Shown here in pieces: positions 1-11,377 of a stretch of DNA of 64,000 nucleotides (its first letter is position 1; every line of letters starts with the position of its first letter). The DNA lies in assembly GCF_035083965.1 (NCBI RefSeq), contig NC_089726.1:21002559-21066558 (forward strand), written 5' to 3'. The stretch comes from Branchiostoma lanceolatum (taxonomy: Eukaryota; Chordata; Leptocardii; Amphioxiformes; Branchiostomatidae). Made by a program: the position numbers and the translations under genes. The notes beneath the pieces are model-generated. The model was not told the origin of the DNA. It saw nothing but the letters and a program-made list of their open reading frames with translations, and did not search any database.

Positions 1-139
1 GATAGTGCCTTGCAGGTCTTAGGTCTATGACCATCTGTGCAGGATGTTCAATCTGTGCACCGATGAGACAATGTAACCAGGAAGTGCGGCGGATACCCGT
101 CTTGCAAGTCGGGTACCGGTATCTATAAAAACGCACACA

Positions 140-376
140 GTGTACCGTGAAAACATCACCAACTTTGCTCAAAACAAGCCTGACTGCTACATCTGCTCGG
201 AAATTAAAGACAATCCCGTGTCAAGCGCACTGTGTGATCATTCCCTTGTATGCGTGCCTTGCCATTGCACAAGATTTTGGGAACGAGTTAGGTGGATTGT
301 TCCATTGTGTAGAAGCGGAGACAAAACAAAACAGACTGCGGACATGACACTCGTTTGGGACTTAGAACAAGGTTAG
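140..376 (+). CDS. Possible degenerate RING-like zinc-finger exon
   Basis: The frame has a C-x2-C spacing (CYIC), then C-x-H (CDH), then C-x3-C, and ends in a PLCR that resembles the last ligand pair of a RING finger (usually CPxCR). The seventh ligand position is Val (VPLCR), so one metal site would be broken. A C-terminal RING in an E3 ligase is the family suggestion. No flanking exons, start context or splice signals could be tied to it, and the window begins just upstream. It could be a pseudogene, a terminal exon, or chance. Low confidence. Confidence 0.22.
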   Translation: MYRENITNFAQNKPDCYICSEIKDNPVSSALCDHSLVCVPCHCTRFWERVRWIVPLCRSGDKTKQTADMTLVWDLEQG

Positions 377-548
377 AGAAGTTTGACAACGCTTTACGTA
401 ATAACGCACAATTTATCAACTACGTTTTACGCTAAATTCCAGGTAGCTACGCCTTATGCAGAATTATAGTGACAAATAACGTTCTGCGCAAAATACACCG
501 ATTATGCTCTACGTTGAATTGGAGGGGTCGGCAACGCTCTACGTAAAA
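377..548. other. Unassigned, with short degenerate direct repeats
   Basis: Variants of a CGCTCTACGTAAAA-like word recur near 387, 420, 506 and 534. The last is repeated almost exactly at 859-873, on the other side of the repeat that follows. No gene seen. Confidence 0.4.
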
Positions 549-858
549 TCAATATGGCTGATTCTTCGCCGAAAAGGTTATGCATACGGTAGCGTTTGTA
601 TGTGTGTGTGTTTGTGTATAAATGACCAGCATAACTCAAATAGGATTGGATAGATTGTCTTGATATTTGGTATGTTGCATAATTGATGATAAATGTTAGC
701 ATAAACTTCTTTGTTAAGCTCATACTTTGGACAACTTCTGTTATTTGGGTGAATGCGATCAACTGGTTTGATATATAATTGATGAGAAACACTCCTAATA
801 TGTCAGTCATAAAGGTTAAAATCATTTGGCGAAGGTATGAGGTCGTGGAACTCTAGTT
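549..858 (+). repeat. Dispersed hairpin-headed repeat, short copy
   Basis: It starts near TTCGCCGAAAAGGTTATG and ends GGAACTCTAGTT. The same 3' end closes the longer copy at 6071-7217, including the shared stretch from the words TTAGCATAA to GGTCGTGGAACTC. It is flanked by a 15-bp direct repeat (534-548 and 859-873) that may be a target-site duplication. It has no coding capacity and is an internally deleted member of its family. Confidence 0.6.
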
Positions 859-873
859 ACGCTCTACGTAAAA

Positions 874-1899
874 GGACATGCAGGCCCCCATGTACGGTCC
901 TGATAAGTGTGACAGTGATATCGATCCAGTTTATCAAAGTTAAGAGATATTCTTCCACTGATCGTGACAATGAAGACAGATGCTATGTTAATGAGGTTTT
1001 TGATTGTACCGCCCCGGGGTCATGGGGGTTTTCGACGATCTTCGACAAGCACAACGAACGCTGGACCACGGTTTACCGTCCCGTCCTGGAGCCCCCGTCA
1101 CAAATTAGCCTCCATCTGGCAATATTCTCCCTATAGCCGGGTTAGTCAAGCAGAGACTTGTCACAAATCAAGTACGGCCGAAGTCCCTTCGATTACGCGA
1201 GCTTCTGGTGACTTTTAGCAGCTCGGCCGACGTTCGCGGATCACTGGAAGCTAAGATTCAGCGGTGCCTCTGCGACTAGCGGTATTTCTTACAAAACCGG
1301 TATTTTTTATGGACCGATCAAAATAAAACGGTCAGGAAACCAGGGCTTTTCAAAAAAGCTGGCGTTTTGTCTACGTTTATGAGTGTGGATTGTCTTTTCC
1401 CTTTTCTTGAAGTAAAATCTGCCAGAGAAAGTCACTCAAGGGCTGTTGAGTCTATAAGAAAAATTGTCATTTTGGGAAAGGAATACCATATTTTTGTGCC
1501 GAGCAGCGTCACTTTCCATGTCCGTGTTGTCTGAATGAAGTCGATACTGAACAATGGAGAATTTGCTACTGTAACAAAGGATCGCTGTTTTGCAAACAAC
1601 ATCAAGAGCCCCTGTTTACATCGGGAATAGAAGTTTAGTGGCGAGTGTTTTGCAAGAATCATCTTACCGCGCAATATTTATTTATTTATTTATTGATAAT
1701 AAAAAAAATATGATATTCATGAATATGATATTGATAGATTAATATAATATTGATATATATTTTTGATATTCAATATCTAAAAAGAAAAAAAAAACATGCA
1801 CGGACTCGATCAGTACTACGACGTTACCAGTTGAGCTCAGTTGTAGTGTGTACCATGCGTCAATGTACATAATGCTTTACTTGGACGTGCTATGGCCTT
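874..1899. other. No gene recognised; AT-rich low-complexity patch
   Basis: Short ORFs here have no recognisable content. Bases 1674-1790 are low-complexity TTTATT and ATATTGATA repeats followed by an A-run. Nothing else can be supported. Confidence 0.4.
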
Positions 1900-2560
1900 G
1901 ATCTTTTGGTGGCAGATGTGATGTAAGGAAGAGGTGATGTAGGTTTGGCCCCTAGCAACTTGCTCTGGAACTGCAGCGGCATTTTTTTCAAAATCTTTCA
2001 AGGAAAATGACTGATTTCCGTCTTATTATCTCAATGAAAAATGGAGATATAGTTTTGGGTGTGTCTGTGTGTGTGTCTGTCTGTTTGTTTGTCTGTTTGT
2101 GTTTCCGGACTACTCTAGTCAGAATAACTCAAGAGCCTCTTGATGGATTACGATGATGTTTGGTATGTGGGCGGGTGTTGGGAAGCCGAAATTCAGGGTC
2201 GATTTTGAGCTCCCTGGTATGTGACCTTGGTACTGCAGCAGAATTTCAGTTTTTGTATCTTTTGACCTGGACGTGCTATGGTTTTGATTTTTGGGAGGCA
2301 GATAGGTTGTGATGTAATAAAGAAGTGGTGTCGGTCTGGGCTCCCTAGCAGCTTGCTCTGGAACTGCAGTGGCGTTATTGTGAAAATCTTCTAAGGGGAA
2401 TAACTGAACAAGGGAACAATGGATTTCCATGATAATTGGTATGCAGGTAGCTTAGACAGAGATGTACACAATGAAGTGCAAATTATGCTAATTGGGACTT
2501 AGTAGGGTAATCTGGGCACTTTTTTCATGTGACCTGCTCGTATAAGCAGGTCTGGTGCCT
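1900..2560 (+). repeat. Hairpin-headed repeat, two partial copies
   Basis: Two pieces share phrases such as 'gtgctatgg...ggcagat', 'cctagcaacttgctctggaactgcag' and 'aaggaaaatgac' (1900-2010, then again 2260-2430). The second is introduced by an imperfect hairpin at 2025-2048 (ATCTC...GAGAT) followed by a TG-rich tract. Related to copies at 6071, 40588 and 46640 (reverse strand). Non-coding. Confidence 0.6.
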
Positions 2561-2714
2561 GTTGCATTAATTTACAACCATATCAAGTTTGAAATCATGG
2601 GAAAGAACATCACACAAGCTGTGTAATGATATATATAAATCATTGAAATTGATCAAGAAACAATGGAGATATGATCGACCAAAGTTAAGTTTCCAAACTT
2701 TTTGTGCTGAATTT

Positions 2715-3730
2715 ATTTCACCCAAATACAACGTATGTGGTTTTCTATTCCTGTCAAAACTCAAATCTGTCCAGCTAACGTCTTTGGCAAATCATTCAAC
2801 CTTGTCGAGGATAGACAACCAATATTCCGCATCAAAACTTGCATGGGCGGGGTAAGGTTGCAAAACAGGTTTTTAATTTTTCAGGGTATGTTGTCGTGGT
2901 GAATGCACGGCTCTGATTGGCCAAGATAAAGGATTATAAAATTTCATTCCTGGAAGGACCGCGTTATTTCCCCTCCGATATTACCCCTGATCAAGGACCA
3001 GAACGCCGCTGAAACATCCTGAGATCCGCCCGCGTCGACAACTGCTGTTCCTCTCCAAAAAGCCGGAATAGACGCAGGTTCTGAGATTTTTTGTTGTTCT
3101 TTCGTTAATCGACGATGGACAGAATGGAAATGTTTCATGCGGAAGATTTGTTGTCTAATCTCAATTCCGTACGTTGCTAAAAAGATAGGTTGAATGATTT
3201 GCGAAAGGTTGGACAGATTTGTCATTTGTAACCAAAGCTGTACTACAATGGCTCTCCACATGCTCTGATGAAATATTCCCCATTTTTGGACAATTTCTAC
3301 CATTTTCAGTCCTTGTGTGTTACGCCGAGTGGCTGTTATACCACCTGGCTGATTCAAATCCAGATTCTGCTTCAAATGTTTCAGGGATTTTTTCCCTCTA
3401 GCTAACGTTACGTTGTTCTCTCCAGAGGCAGGGCATTTTATAAGTAGAAGGACGGCCCTCATAGTAGGCCATGTATTTACGCTAAGGATCTTGAAAGAAA
3501 CTATTATAGTCCTTTATCTTGGCCAATCAGAGCCGTGTATTCACCACGACAACATACCCTGAAAAATTAAAAACCTGTTTTGCAACCTCACCCCGCCCAT
3601 GCAAGTTTTGATGCGGATATTTGTTGTCTATCCTCGACAAGGTTGAATGATTTGCCAAAGACGTTAGCTGGACAGATTTGAGTTTTGAACGGAATAGAAA
3701 ACCATATACGTTGTATTTGGGTGAAATACT
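2715..3730. repeat. Fold-back element with ~220-bp inverted arms
   Basis: The left arm (about 2715-2939) reappears reverse-complemented at about 3503-3730, with only scattered substitutions over more than 200 bases. Examples are AATCATTCAACCTTGTCGAGG versus its complement, and GCCAAGATAAAGGA versus TCCTTTATCTTGGC. The ~560-bp spacer carries a diverged fragment of the arm near 3190-3225. No protein is encoded; this is a non-autonomous inverted-repeat element. Confidence 0.8.
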
Positions 3731-4145
3731 AGTACATTGTATTTTGGTGAAATACATTGTACTAACGAAATACACCGTATTTGGCTTTCAAATACAGTGT
3801 ATTTCGCCCAAATACAATGTATTTCGCTTTTGATTGGTATGAACCGCCATAGTAGTGGGATTAGTACATTGTACTGGGGTGAAATACACTGTGCTGGACG
3901 CAACACGCTGTATTTCGCTAATACATTGTATTTTGCTAATACACTGTATTTCGCTAATACACTGTATTTCGCTAATGCACTGTATTTCGCTAATACACTG
4001 TATTTGGGTGAAATACACTGTATTTGGGTGAAATACATTGTATTTGGGTGAAATGCATTGTATTAGCGAAATACAGTGTAGTTGGCTTTCAAATACAGTG
4101 TATTTCGCCCAAATACAATGTATTTCGCTTTTGACTGGTATGAAC
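3730..4145. repeat. Palindromic short tandem repeats, ~18-bp period
   Basis: Many copies of AATACACTGTATTTCGCT (18 bp) lie head to tail around 3910-4005. Around them are reverse-complement versions built on ACAATGTATTT. Two ~70-bp blocks, 3775-3845 and 4075-4145, are near-identical direct copies. The apparent ORFs on both strands (Cys-Ile-Ser-rich or Tyr-Phe-Ala-Asn-rich) come from the repeat and are not genes. Confidence 0.75.
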
Positions 4146-4245
4146 CGGGGCTTGCCGACTATGGCGTCGTATGGGCGAAGCACGATGTAGTTTGCTGTAA
4201 CACGTCGTGGTGGGATGAAAGATGACGTATTTGAGTTTTGACCGG

Positions 4246-4432
4246 AATAAGCTAGTTCGGAGTTGCTACTACGCATGTGCAGTGTTAAAGGTGAAGGCCC
4301 CGGCTTGAAAACAGTGCTCGTCTCGACATTGTCTCGATTTGCATAACAACGCCCCGCCGGGTTTTGTTCACGTCTCGGGGGCCTCCATCTTTGACACTGC
4401 ACTGCGTAGTAACAACTCCGAACTAGCTTATT
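4246..4432. mobile_element. 187-bp MITE with ~38-bp inverted ends
   Basis: It begins AATAAGCTAGTTCGGAGTTG and ends with the near-perfect reverse complement. The ends carry TA at the boundary. The flanks (TTTTGACCGGAA, then GAAAACCATA) match an uninterrupted sequence at about 3681-3710, so the empty site can be read directly. A Tc1/mariner-type TA target is plausible. Confidence 0.7.
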
Positions 4433-4697
4433 GAAAACCATAGACGGGAGCTTCAGGTAACGTTACGCTCTTTTGTTAAGACACCATGATTTTTGAGTGA
4501 CCTTTTTCCTTGCATGCCTTCATGGCGCCAGAAAAGTCCAAGTTTAGGTGTTACTACAAATACATCTACACGTATAACCTATAACGACATTTTATGATGG
4601 TCCATTTTTGATACATGTACTCATTGTATTTGTTTACCCAATGCAAAAAATAACAACCAGTGCACCATCGAATATCACATTGCATTGTCATTTCAGT

Positions 4698-5215
4698 TAA
4701 AGGCACCCAGAGCATTTTATGAGGCTTGAAAACTTGAAATATTTTAAGTTACTGTAATCTTGATGAAATTGACATTTAATGCCACTGTTTACCACATTTG
4801 CATGCGGATTTCTTGTCTAAAGTGCTCAAAAGCGGCACAAAAAATAAGATACAATGTGATCTTTTAGTTTCACGCGCCTCGTGTGAATAGACCGATACCA
4901 TAGCCCCGCCCACCTAGGTCAAAACGTAGAAATGCAAAATCAAAACATAAAAATGCAAATATTAGACGGACATGCAGTCGCTCTCTCATTGGTCGAACCG
5001 CTAATTGTGATGGACAGTCAGTATCAGTCTTTTAGGGCTTGGGTTTTCTATCAATTCTCCCAACACAACGACATCGTATGTTTGCTCATTTAATGTCGAT
5101 ATGAAATGATATAATGTTACTGAAACTACTATGTGTAGGAATGACTAGAAATTGGAGTTTTTCAATCCACGTTTCATGCCTCATAAAATTCCCTGGATGC
5201 CTTTAAAAACAAGCT
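4698..5215. mobile_element. ~515-bp inverted-repeat MITE, copy 1
   Basis: The ends are TAAAGGCACCCAGAGCATTT and its reverse-complement counterpart (…ATTCCCTGGATGCCTTTA). Inner sequence includes CATTGGTCGAACCGCTAATT and a GCCCCGCCCACC motif. Further copies lie at 20607-21110 (opposite orientation) and 56395-56770 (partial). Non-coding. Confidence 0.75.
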
Positions 5216-6062
5216 GTGATGTTTATGTATAGCCACTACCATGTCAGAGGTGAAACTTTGACATTCCAATCTTCTGACTCACAATAAGCAAATTCTAGAT
5301 CTCCGAGGAATGCTTGCATTGCGACGTAGAAAGTTATATATATGTTAATTGCGTTTTTTTTCTTCATATTAGTAGGCATGTGCTGCTGTGGCTGCTAGCT
5401 AGCTCTGTCTGAAAAGACCAGAACAGTTTTCTACGCTTTCTGACAGGCTTTCTCGCACTAAATGCTTCTTCGGGTTTTCAGTTGCCACACGTTATGCTTA
5501 AAAGTTACGGAAAAAGTTGTTCCGAAAGTTATTTATTCGGGTGGAAAAATACATATACGTGTCGAGGTGGGGTAGGAATGGGGTGGGGTAATTGGTTTGG
5601 TAGGTAATAGGCATGACCAGATTATCAATTACAGTCACTGTCAGTGCATCTTTTATATCAATTTGGTTGAACGTTGCCGCGCAAAATTAGGGTATTTTAC
5701 AGGAGCGCACGCCAGGTTACCATGTTGTCATTGGTTGAGCCATAACATTGTGCAATGAGACCGTATTTCTTTCAAATACGTTGGAGTGGAGTTGGGAGAA
5801 CTTCAAAGTATGTGATAGCATATAGGTCCCTCTATTACGTCACATTATTATTTAAAAATGCACAAAAATAGACATTTCCACCGTAATAGTTCTTCATTCA
5901 TAAGCAAGCGGTGGTGTTGTTTATCGGGCTCAAATGTGGCCTCCCATGTCAGATGTGACGTGAAAGTTCATAGTTCAATAGTGTTACGTATTAGAAGTTA
6001 ATAAACAGGTTAGACTCCATTTGACACAGAAGCCATTGCGTGTGACCTCACGCTTGTCTAGA
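5216..6062. other. No gene recognised
   Basis: Single-copy-looking, AT-rich DNA with a short GTGGGGTAGG/GGGGTGGGG patch near 5575. No ORF with recognisable content, no tRNA, no inverted ends found. Confidence 0.4.
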
Positions 6063-6070
6063 CCTTTATT

Positions 6071-7217
6071 ACCTTCGCCGAGAAGGTTATGCAGAGGGTA
6101 GCGTTTGTTTGTGTGTGTGTCTGTAGTGGCACAGCATAACTCCAGAATGCCTTGATGGATTGTCTTGGTATTTGGTATGTTGGTAGGTTTTGATGAGACC
6201 TGAAAACCATTAGATTTTGGGCCCCTTAGCGGCTTCTTACGGTACTGCAGCGGAACTTCCTGTTTTGATATCTCGTGTTCTGGACATGCGATGTAACTTA
6301 TTTTTGAGTGATAGATAGATCTTTGGACAGAGAGTAAGTGGTGTGGGTTTGGGCCCCCTAGCGGCTTTTTGGAACTGCAGGAGCAGGTTTTGCGTCTGAC
6401 TTTGAAATGGAATAACTCAAGAAGGGCTTGATGGATGGTAATGATTTTTGGTAGGTAGATAGCTTGTGTGATGATGTACATGATTAGACACTTCTTATGC
6501 AAATAAGTATCTAATTTGCATAATTAATGAGGAAAGTTTTTACATTCGCCAAATTCCATGATAGGACTCATGTGACATATGTAACTGAGGAAGAGAGAAA
6601 TGTTAATTGATATGAACTATGCAAATGAAGACCTCATTTGCATAATTAATGAGGAAATAATATAACAAGATTCGCTTGATGGATGGTCATGATTTTTGGT
6701 ATGTAGATAGCTTGTGTGATGCTTAGTATGATTGGACAATAATTATGCAAATCAGATTCTAATTTGCATAATCAATGAGGCAACTTAAAAAATCCGCTTT
6801 GTTCCATGATATGACTATTCAAATTGTAACTGAGGAAGAGAGGAATGTTTATAGATAGAAAATATGCTAATATGGGCCTAATTTGCATACTTAATGAGTA
6901 ACTTCTCTAATTCCACACTGGCAAAAGACGGCAATTTCATACATTTAATACTTTTTTTTTGGCATCGGGACGTTATGTGAATGTGAACATCGTTGAATCA
7001 AATTATGCTAATAAGGGCCTCATTTGCATAATCAATGAAAAACATTAGCATAACCTTCTTTGTTGAGCTCATAATTAGTTAAGCTCATACTTTGGACATG
7101 TTATATTTTAAGACAATCAACTGGTATGATTAATAATTGATGAGAAACACTCCTAATACATCAGTCATAAAGGTTAAAATCATTTGGCGAAGGTATGAGG
7201 TCGTGGAACTCTAGTTA
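6071..7217 (+). repeat. Hairpin-headed repeat, longest copy
   Basis: It opens with a perfect hairpin (ACCTTC-GCCGA-GAAGGT, 6071-6087) and then TTATG and a TG-rich tract. The body has repeated phrases ('gatggat...gatttttggtatgtagatag', 'aatttgcataattaatgag') present three or more times. It ends GGCGAAGGTATGAGGTCGTGG AACTCTAGTT, so GGCGAAGGTA near the end complements TACCTTCGCC at the start. No coding capacity. Confidence 0.7.
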
Positions 7218-7289
7218 CTCATGCGTTTAATTAACACAAATAAATAAATTAGCATGCTTTTCAAATCATCTCCAAGATGCTAAACATCA

Positions 7290-7740
7290 AGAGGTAATGA
7301 AGAGGCTGTAGCTCTGTATGATATTGTGTGTGTGTGGGGGGGGGGGGCAGCAGAACAAAGGTCGATGTAGATTTTGGGTCCCCTTGCGGCGTCCAATTGT
7401 ACTGTAGGAGAACGTCTGTTTTAGGTTTTATGATATGGACATGCTATGGCCATAGTTCTTCAGTAGCTGATAGTGTTTAGGCTCTAGAAGAAGTCATATC
7501 GATTTGAGAGTACTAGCAGCTCTTTTTTTGGGGGGGGGGGGGGTGTAGGGTAATTCTGGTCCAAGACGATAAAAGAGGATAACTTAAGAGAGGATGAATT
7601 TATTTTCATGATGTTTGGCATGGACGTAGCGTAGATCAAGATCGGCATCAAGAGAGGCTGTTTATATTCTAATTTGCATAATAAACAAGAATGCGGAGGA
7701 AACAAGGTCTTCATTTGCATATATTATATGAACCGATTCT
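7290..7740 (+). repeat. Hairpin-headed repeat, partial copy
   Basis: It carries the family phrases 'gtgtgtgtgtgg', 'tactgtaggagaac', 'catgctatggccat' and 'aatttgcataataaac', but lacks a recognisable hairpin head. Two G-runs (7338-7347 and 7520-7532) are present. Confidence 0.5.
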
Positions 7741-7781
7741 TGGTACAGTTAGTCCGTGGACAAAATTGAAATCGTTCTTAA

Positions 7782-8443
7782 GGTCTCGGACCGGAGTTTT
7801 TTTGCGATTTCGTATGTAGGCCGACACCCTCAGGTCGACGGGCTACAATTCCGCCGAGAAAAGTAGGACGGAAAATGTAATCACATGGTCGAAAAGCGGT
7901 TTTCTGCTGTTTTCCGATGTATTTATCGGTATTGTCCGTTGTCCCTTTATTTTGGGTAGAAACCATAGTAAAATGTAAATTTGGCATCCGAAAATTATCA
8001 TTTTTTTACACTTTTTTGATCGAACCTGCTCGGAAAAAACGAGTTTTCCTGGGGTCACGGCATATATGCTGAGAAAGCTTAGTAAATGGTGTCTCTGAAA
8101 AATGAAAAAAATAAAAAAGTCATGTGATAACTTTTTCGCAATCTCCGATGACGCAAATTCGGTGAAAATGCATTAAAAACGATGCTATTTGGGTCATCAG
8201 GCGAGAAAACCGCATCACCGTTCCCGCGGACTAATACAAAAAAGGCTTCGATAGCGAACCAACTGCACCGCGCCCAAAAATACTACAACTCACGGGCTTT
8301 TCAGAAGATTCAAAATATTCATACACAGCTAAAACCATCACCAAGCAATCTCGGGCAGAAGTCAGGGTGACGACCACGCACTTCCGGCAGATTACCGGGT
8401 CATGACCCAACCCCCGGTCACAATTGAACTCCGACCCGGAACC
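7782..8443. mobile_element. X module copy 1: TTAA-flanked piggyBac-like MITE
   Basis: Exactly 662 bp between TTAA (7778-7781) and TTAA (8444-8447). The ends form an imperfect 15-bp inverted repeat: GGTCTCGGACCGGAG at the left, and GGTTCCGGGTCGGAG as the reverse complement of the right end. TTAA flanks and precise ends are the hallmark of piggyBac superfamily elements. No transposase is encoded; the 62-71 codon ORFs recur only because the module does. Confidence 0.7.
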
Positions 8444-8447
8444 TTAA

Positions 8448-9575
8448 GAAACATATTATGTCTTAAAATTTGTTCAAAATTTTCAGAAAAGTTATATCCA
8501 CCATATATCCAAATTTGGCGTATCTGCGACTATTACTTTTCCCGCAGCAGGGGTTTAAAGTCATGTGAAAAACACTGTGTTTTGAGGCTATTTTGCCAAC
8601 GTGCAGGCCTTAACAACGTGACAGTAGGGAAATTGATAAAAACATCATTTTTCAGGACATCGCTTTTCAAAAAACAGGTAAAACGGGATGGAGAGCCTGC
8701 TCATGCCCTTGGCTTGGACATTATGCGGACTTTCCGTCGTTTCGGTGCTGCATATTGGCAGAAAAGCCTCTTTAAGAGTTGGCGTCGGTGACGTCACGCA
8801 GTGACGTCATGCTTCTCGAGGAAAACAGCAGGGGGTCGCGTTTTAAGTTCGTAGCTTTTAACTGAAACGAAGAATATGTCAAATTTTGGTATAGACTGGT
8901 AGACCACGGGTCGCACATTCCGAATCAAACGCGTCCGACATCAAGTTCTTCACTACTTCGCCGTAAAGGCCCCTTAAGCAGCACAATGCTCCCTAAATGT
9001 GTAAAAGAATGCATTCTGACACAGTCCAAAGCGCAACCTGGAGCATATCATCAGAGCTAGAAGCGGGCAGTTTAAATAAGTGCGTCCGAGATGTGTAGCG
9101 CGCCTAGTAGGCTGTCACTTCACACCATCAAAAGAAGAAAAGATCGCAACGTTAAGGAGCGATGAACCAAAAGTCAAATAACCAAGTTTCGCCTTAAGAA
9201 GGCTTAAAGCACTTAGTTTTTAGCTTAATTCACCCATTTAAGTCATCATAAAGGCGGGGCATCGCAAAAATCATACCGAAGGTCAAGTTGAGACATGGGC
9301 TTCCATCAAATGACGTAGTCAGTGAATTCCTTTTAAAAACGGTTTGGCGGCCAGAAATGATTAAAGATGGCCGTATTTGAGGTTTGGGGGGGGGGGGGGG
9401 GGCACATGGGGGAGGGGGGCGCCAAGCACCTGTCCATGGATATATCGAATTTAAAAGAGAAAAAAGGGCAAACTTCGGGGTTTTTTCAAACAAACTTACA
9501 GATTTTGATAAAAGCTTTCGAATGCGTCGAAATAACGTCATCTATGACGTCATCGACGTAGCCGCTGCCGTCCTT
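8448..9575. repeat. Y module copy 1 (1128 bp)
   Basis: Bounded by TTAA on both sides (8444-8447 and 9576-9579). It starts GAAACATATTATG and ends GCTGCCGTCCTT, and these ends are not inverted repeats. It contains a GTGACGTCAC-gca-GTGACGTCA near-palindrome (8788-8810), a long G-run (9386-9402) and several TGACGTCA words. The 129-codon ORF (8402-8791) straddles the X/Y joint and has no recognisable domain. Confidence 0.7.
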
Positions 9576-9579
9576 TTAA

Positions 9580-10707
9580 GAAACATATTATGTCTTAAAA
9601 TTTGTTCAAAATTTTCAGAAAAGTTATATCCACCATATATCCAAATTTGGCGTATCTGCGACTATTACTTTTCCCGCAGCAGGGGTTTAAAGTCATGTGA
9701 AAAACACTGTGTTTTGAGGCTATTTTGCCAACGTGCAGGCCTTAACAACGTGACAGTAGGGAAATTGATAAAAACATCATTTTTCAGGACATCGCTTTTC
9801 AAAAAACAGGTAAAACGGGATGGAGAGCCTGCTCATGCCCTTGGCTTGGACATTATGCGGACTTTCCGTCGTTTCGGTGCTGCATATTGGCAGAAAAGCC
9901 TCTTTAAGAGTTGGCGTCGGTGACGTCACGCAGTGACGTCATGCTTCTCGAGGAAAACAGCAGGGGGTCGCGTTTTAAGTTCGTAGCTTTTAACTGAAAC
10001 GAAGAATATGTCAAATTTTGGTATAGACTGGTAGACCACGGGTCGCACATTCCGAATCAAACGCGTCCGACATCAAGTTCTTCACTACTTCGCCGTAAAG
10101 GCCCCTTAAGCAGCACAATGCTCCCTAAATGTGTAAAAGAATGCATTCTGACACAGTCCAAAGCGCAACCTGGAGCATATCATCAGAGCTAGAAGCGGGC
10201 AGTTTAAATAAGTGCGTCCGAGATGTGTAGCGCGCCTAGTAGGCTGTCACTTCACACCATCAAAAGAAGAAAAGATCGCAACGTTAAGGAGCGATGAACC
10301 AAAAGTCAGATAACCAAGTTTCGCCTTAAGAAGGCTTAAAGCACTTAGTTTTTAGCTTAATTCACCCATTTAAGTCATCATAAAGGCGGGGCATCGCAAA
10401 AATCATACCGAAGGTCAAGTTGAGACATGGGCTTCCATCAAATGACGTAGTCAGTGAATTCCTTTTAAAAACGGTTTGGCGGCCAGAAATGATTAAAGAT
10501 GGCCGTATTTGAGGTTTGGGGGGGGGGGGGGGGGCACATGGGGGAGGGGGGCGCCAAGCACCTGTCCATGGATATATCGAATTTAAAAGAGAAAAAAGGG
10601 CAAACTTCGGGGTTTTTTCAAACAAACTTACAGATTTTGATAAAAGCTTTCGAATGCGTCGAAATAACGTCATCTATGACGTCATCGACGTAGCCGCTGC
10701 CGTCCTT
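9580..10707. repeat. Y module copy 2, fused directly to Y1
   Basis: Same 1128 bp as Y1. The one difference I noticed is GTCAAATAACC in Y1 versus GTCAGATAACC here. It joins Y1 through a single TTAA (9576-9579) with no X between. The far side joins X2 through TTAA 10708-10711. Confidence 0.8.
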
Positions 10708-10711
10708 TTAA

Positions 10712-11373
10712 GGTCTCGGACCGGAGTTTTTTTGCGATTTCGTATGTAGGCCGACACCCTCAGGTCGACGGGCTACAATTCCGCCGAGAAAAGTAGGACG
10801 GAAAATGTAATCACATGGTCGAAAAGCGGTTTTCTGCTGTTTTCCGATGTATTTATCGGTATTGTCCGTTGTCCCTTTATTTTGGGTAGAAACCATAGTA
10901 AAATGTAAATTTGGCATCCGAAAATTATCATTTTTTTACACTTTTTTGATCGAACCTGCTCGGAAAAAACGAGTTTTCCTGGGGTCACGGCATATATGCT
11001 GAGAAAGCTTAGTAAATGGTGTCTCTGAAAAATGAAAAAAATAAAAAAGTCATGTGATAACTTTTTCGCAATCTCCGATGACGCAAATTCGGTGAAAATG
11101 CATTAAAAACGATGCTATTTGGGTCATCAGGCGAGAAAACCGCATCACCGTTCCCGCGGACTAATACAAAAAAGGCTTCGATAGCGAACCAACTGCACCG
11201 CGCCCAAAAATACTACAACTCACGGGCTTTTCAGAAGATTCAAAATATTCATACACAGCTAAAACCATCACCAAGCAATCTCGGGCAGAAGTCAGGGTGA
11301 CGACCACGCACTTCCGGCAGATTACCGGGTCATGACCCAACCCCCGGTCACAATTGAACTCCGACCCGGAACC
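10712..11373. mobile_element. X module copy 2
   Basis: 662 bp, apparently identical to X1, between TTAA 10708-10711 and TTAA 11374-11377. Same imperfect inverted ends; no transposase. Confidence 0.75.
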
Positions 11374-11377
11374 TTAA

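Noticed and set aside
3664..4441. Long ORFs over the GTATTTCGCT repeats as a secreted repeat protein
   Set aside because: Open on both strands because the repeat lacks stops; no start, signal peptide or splice support.
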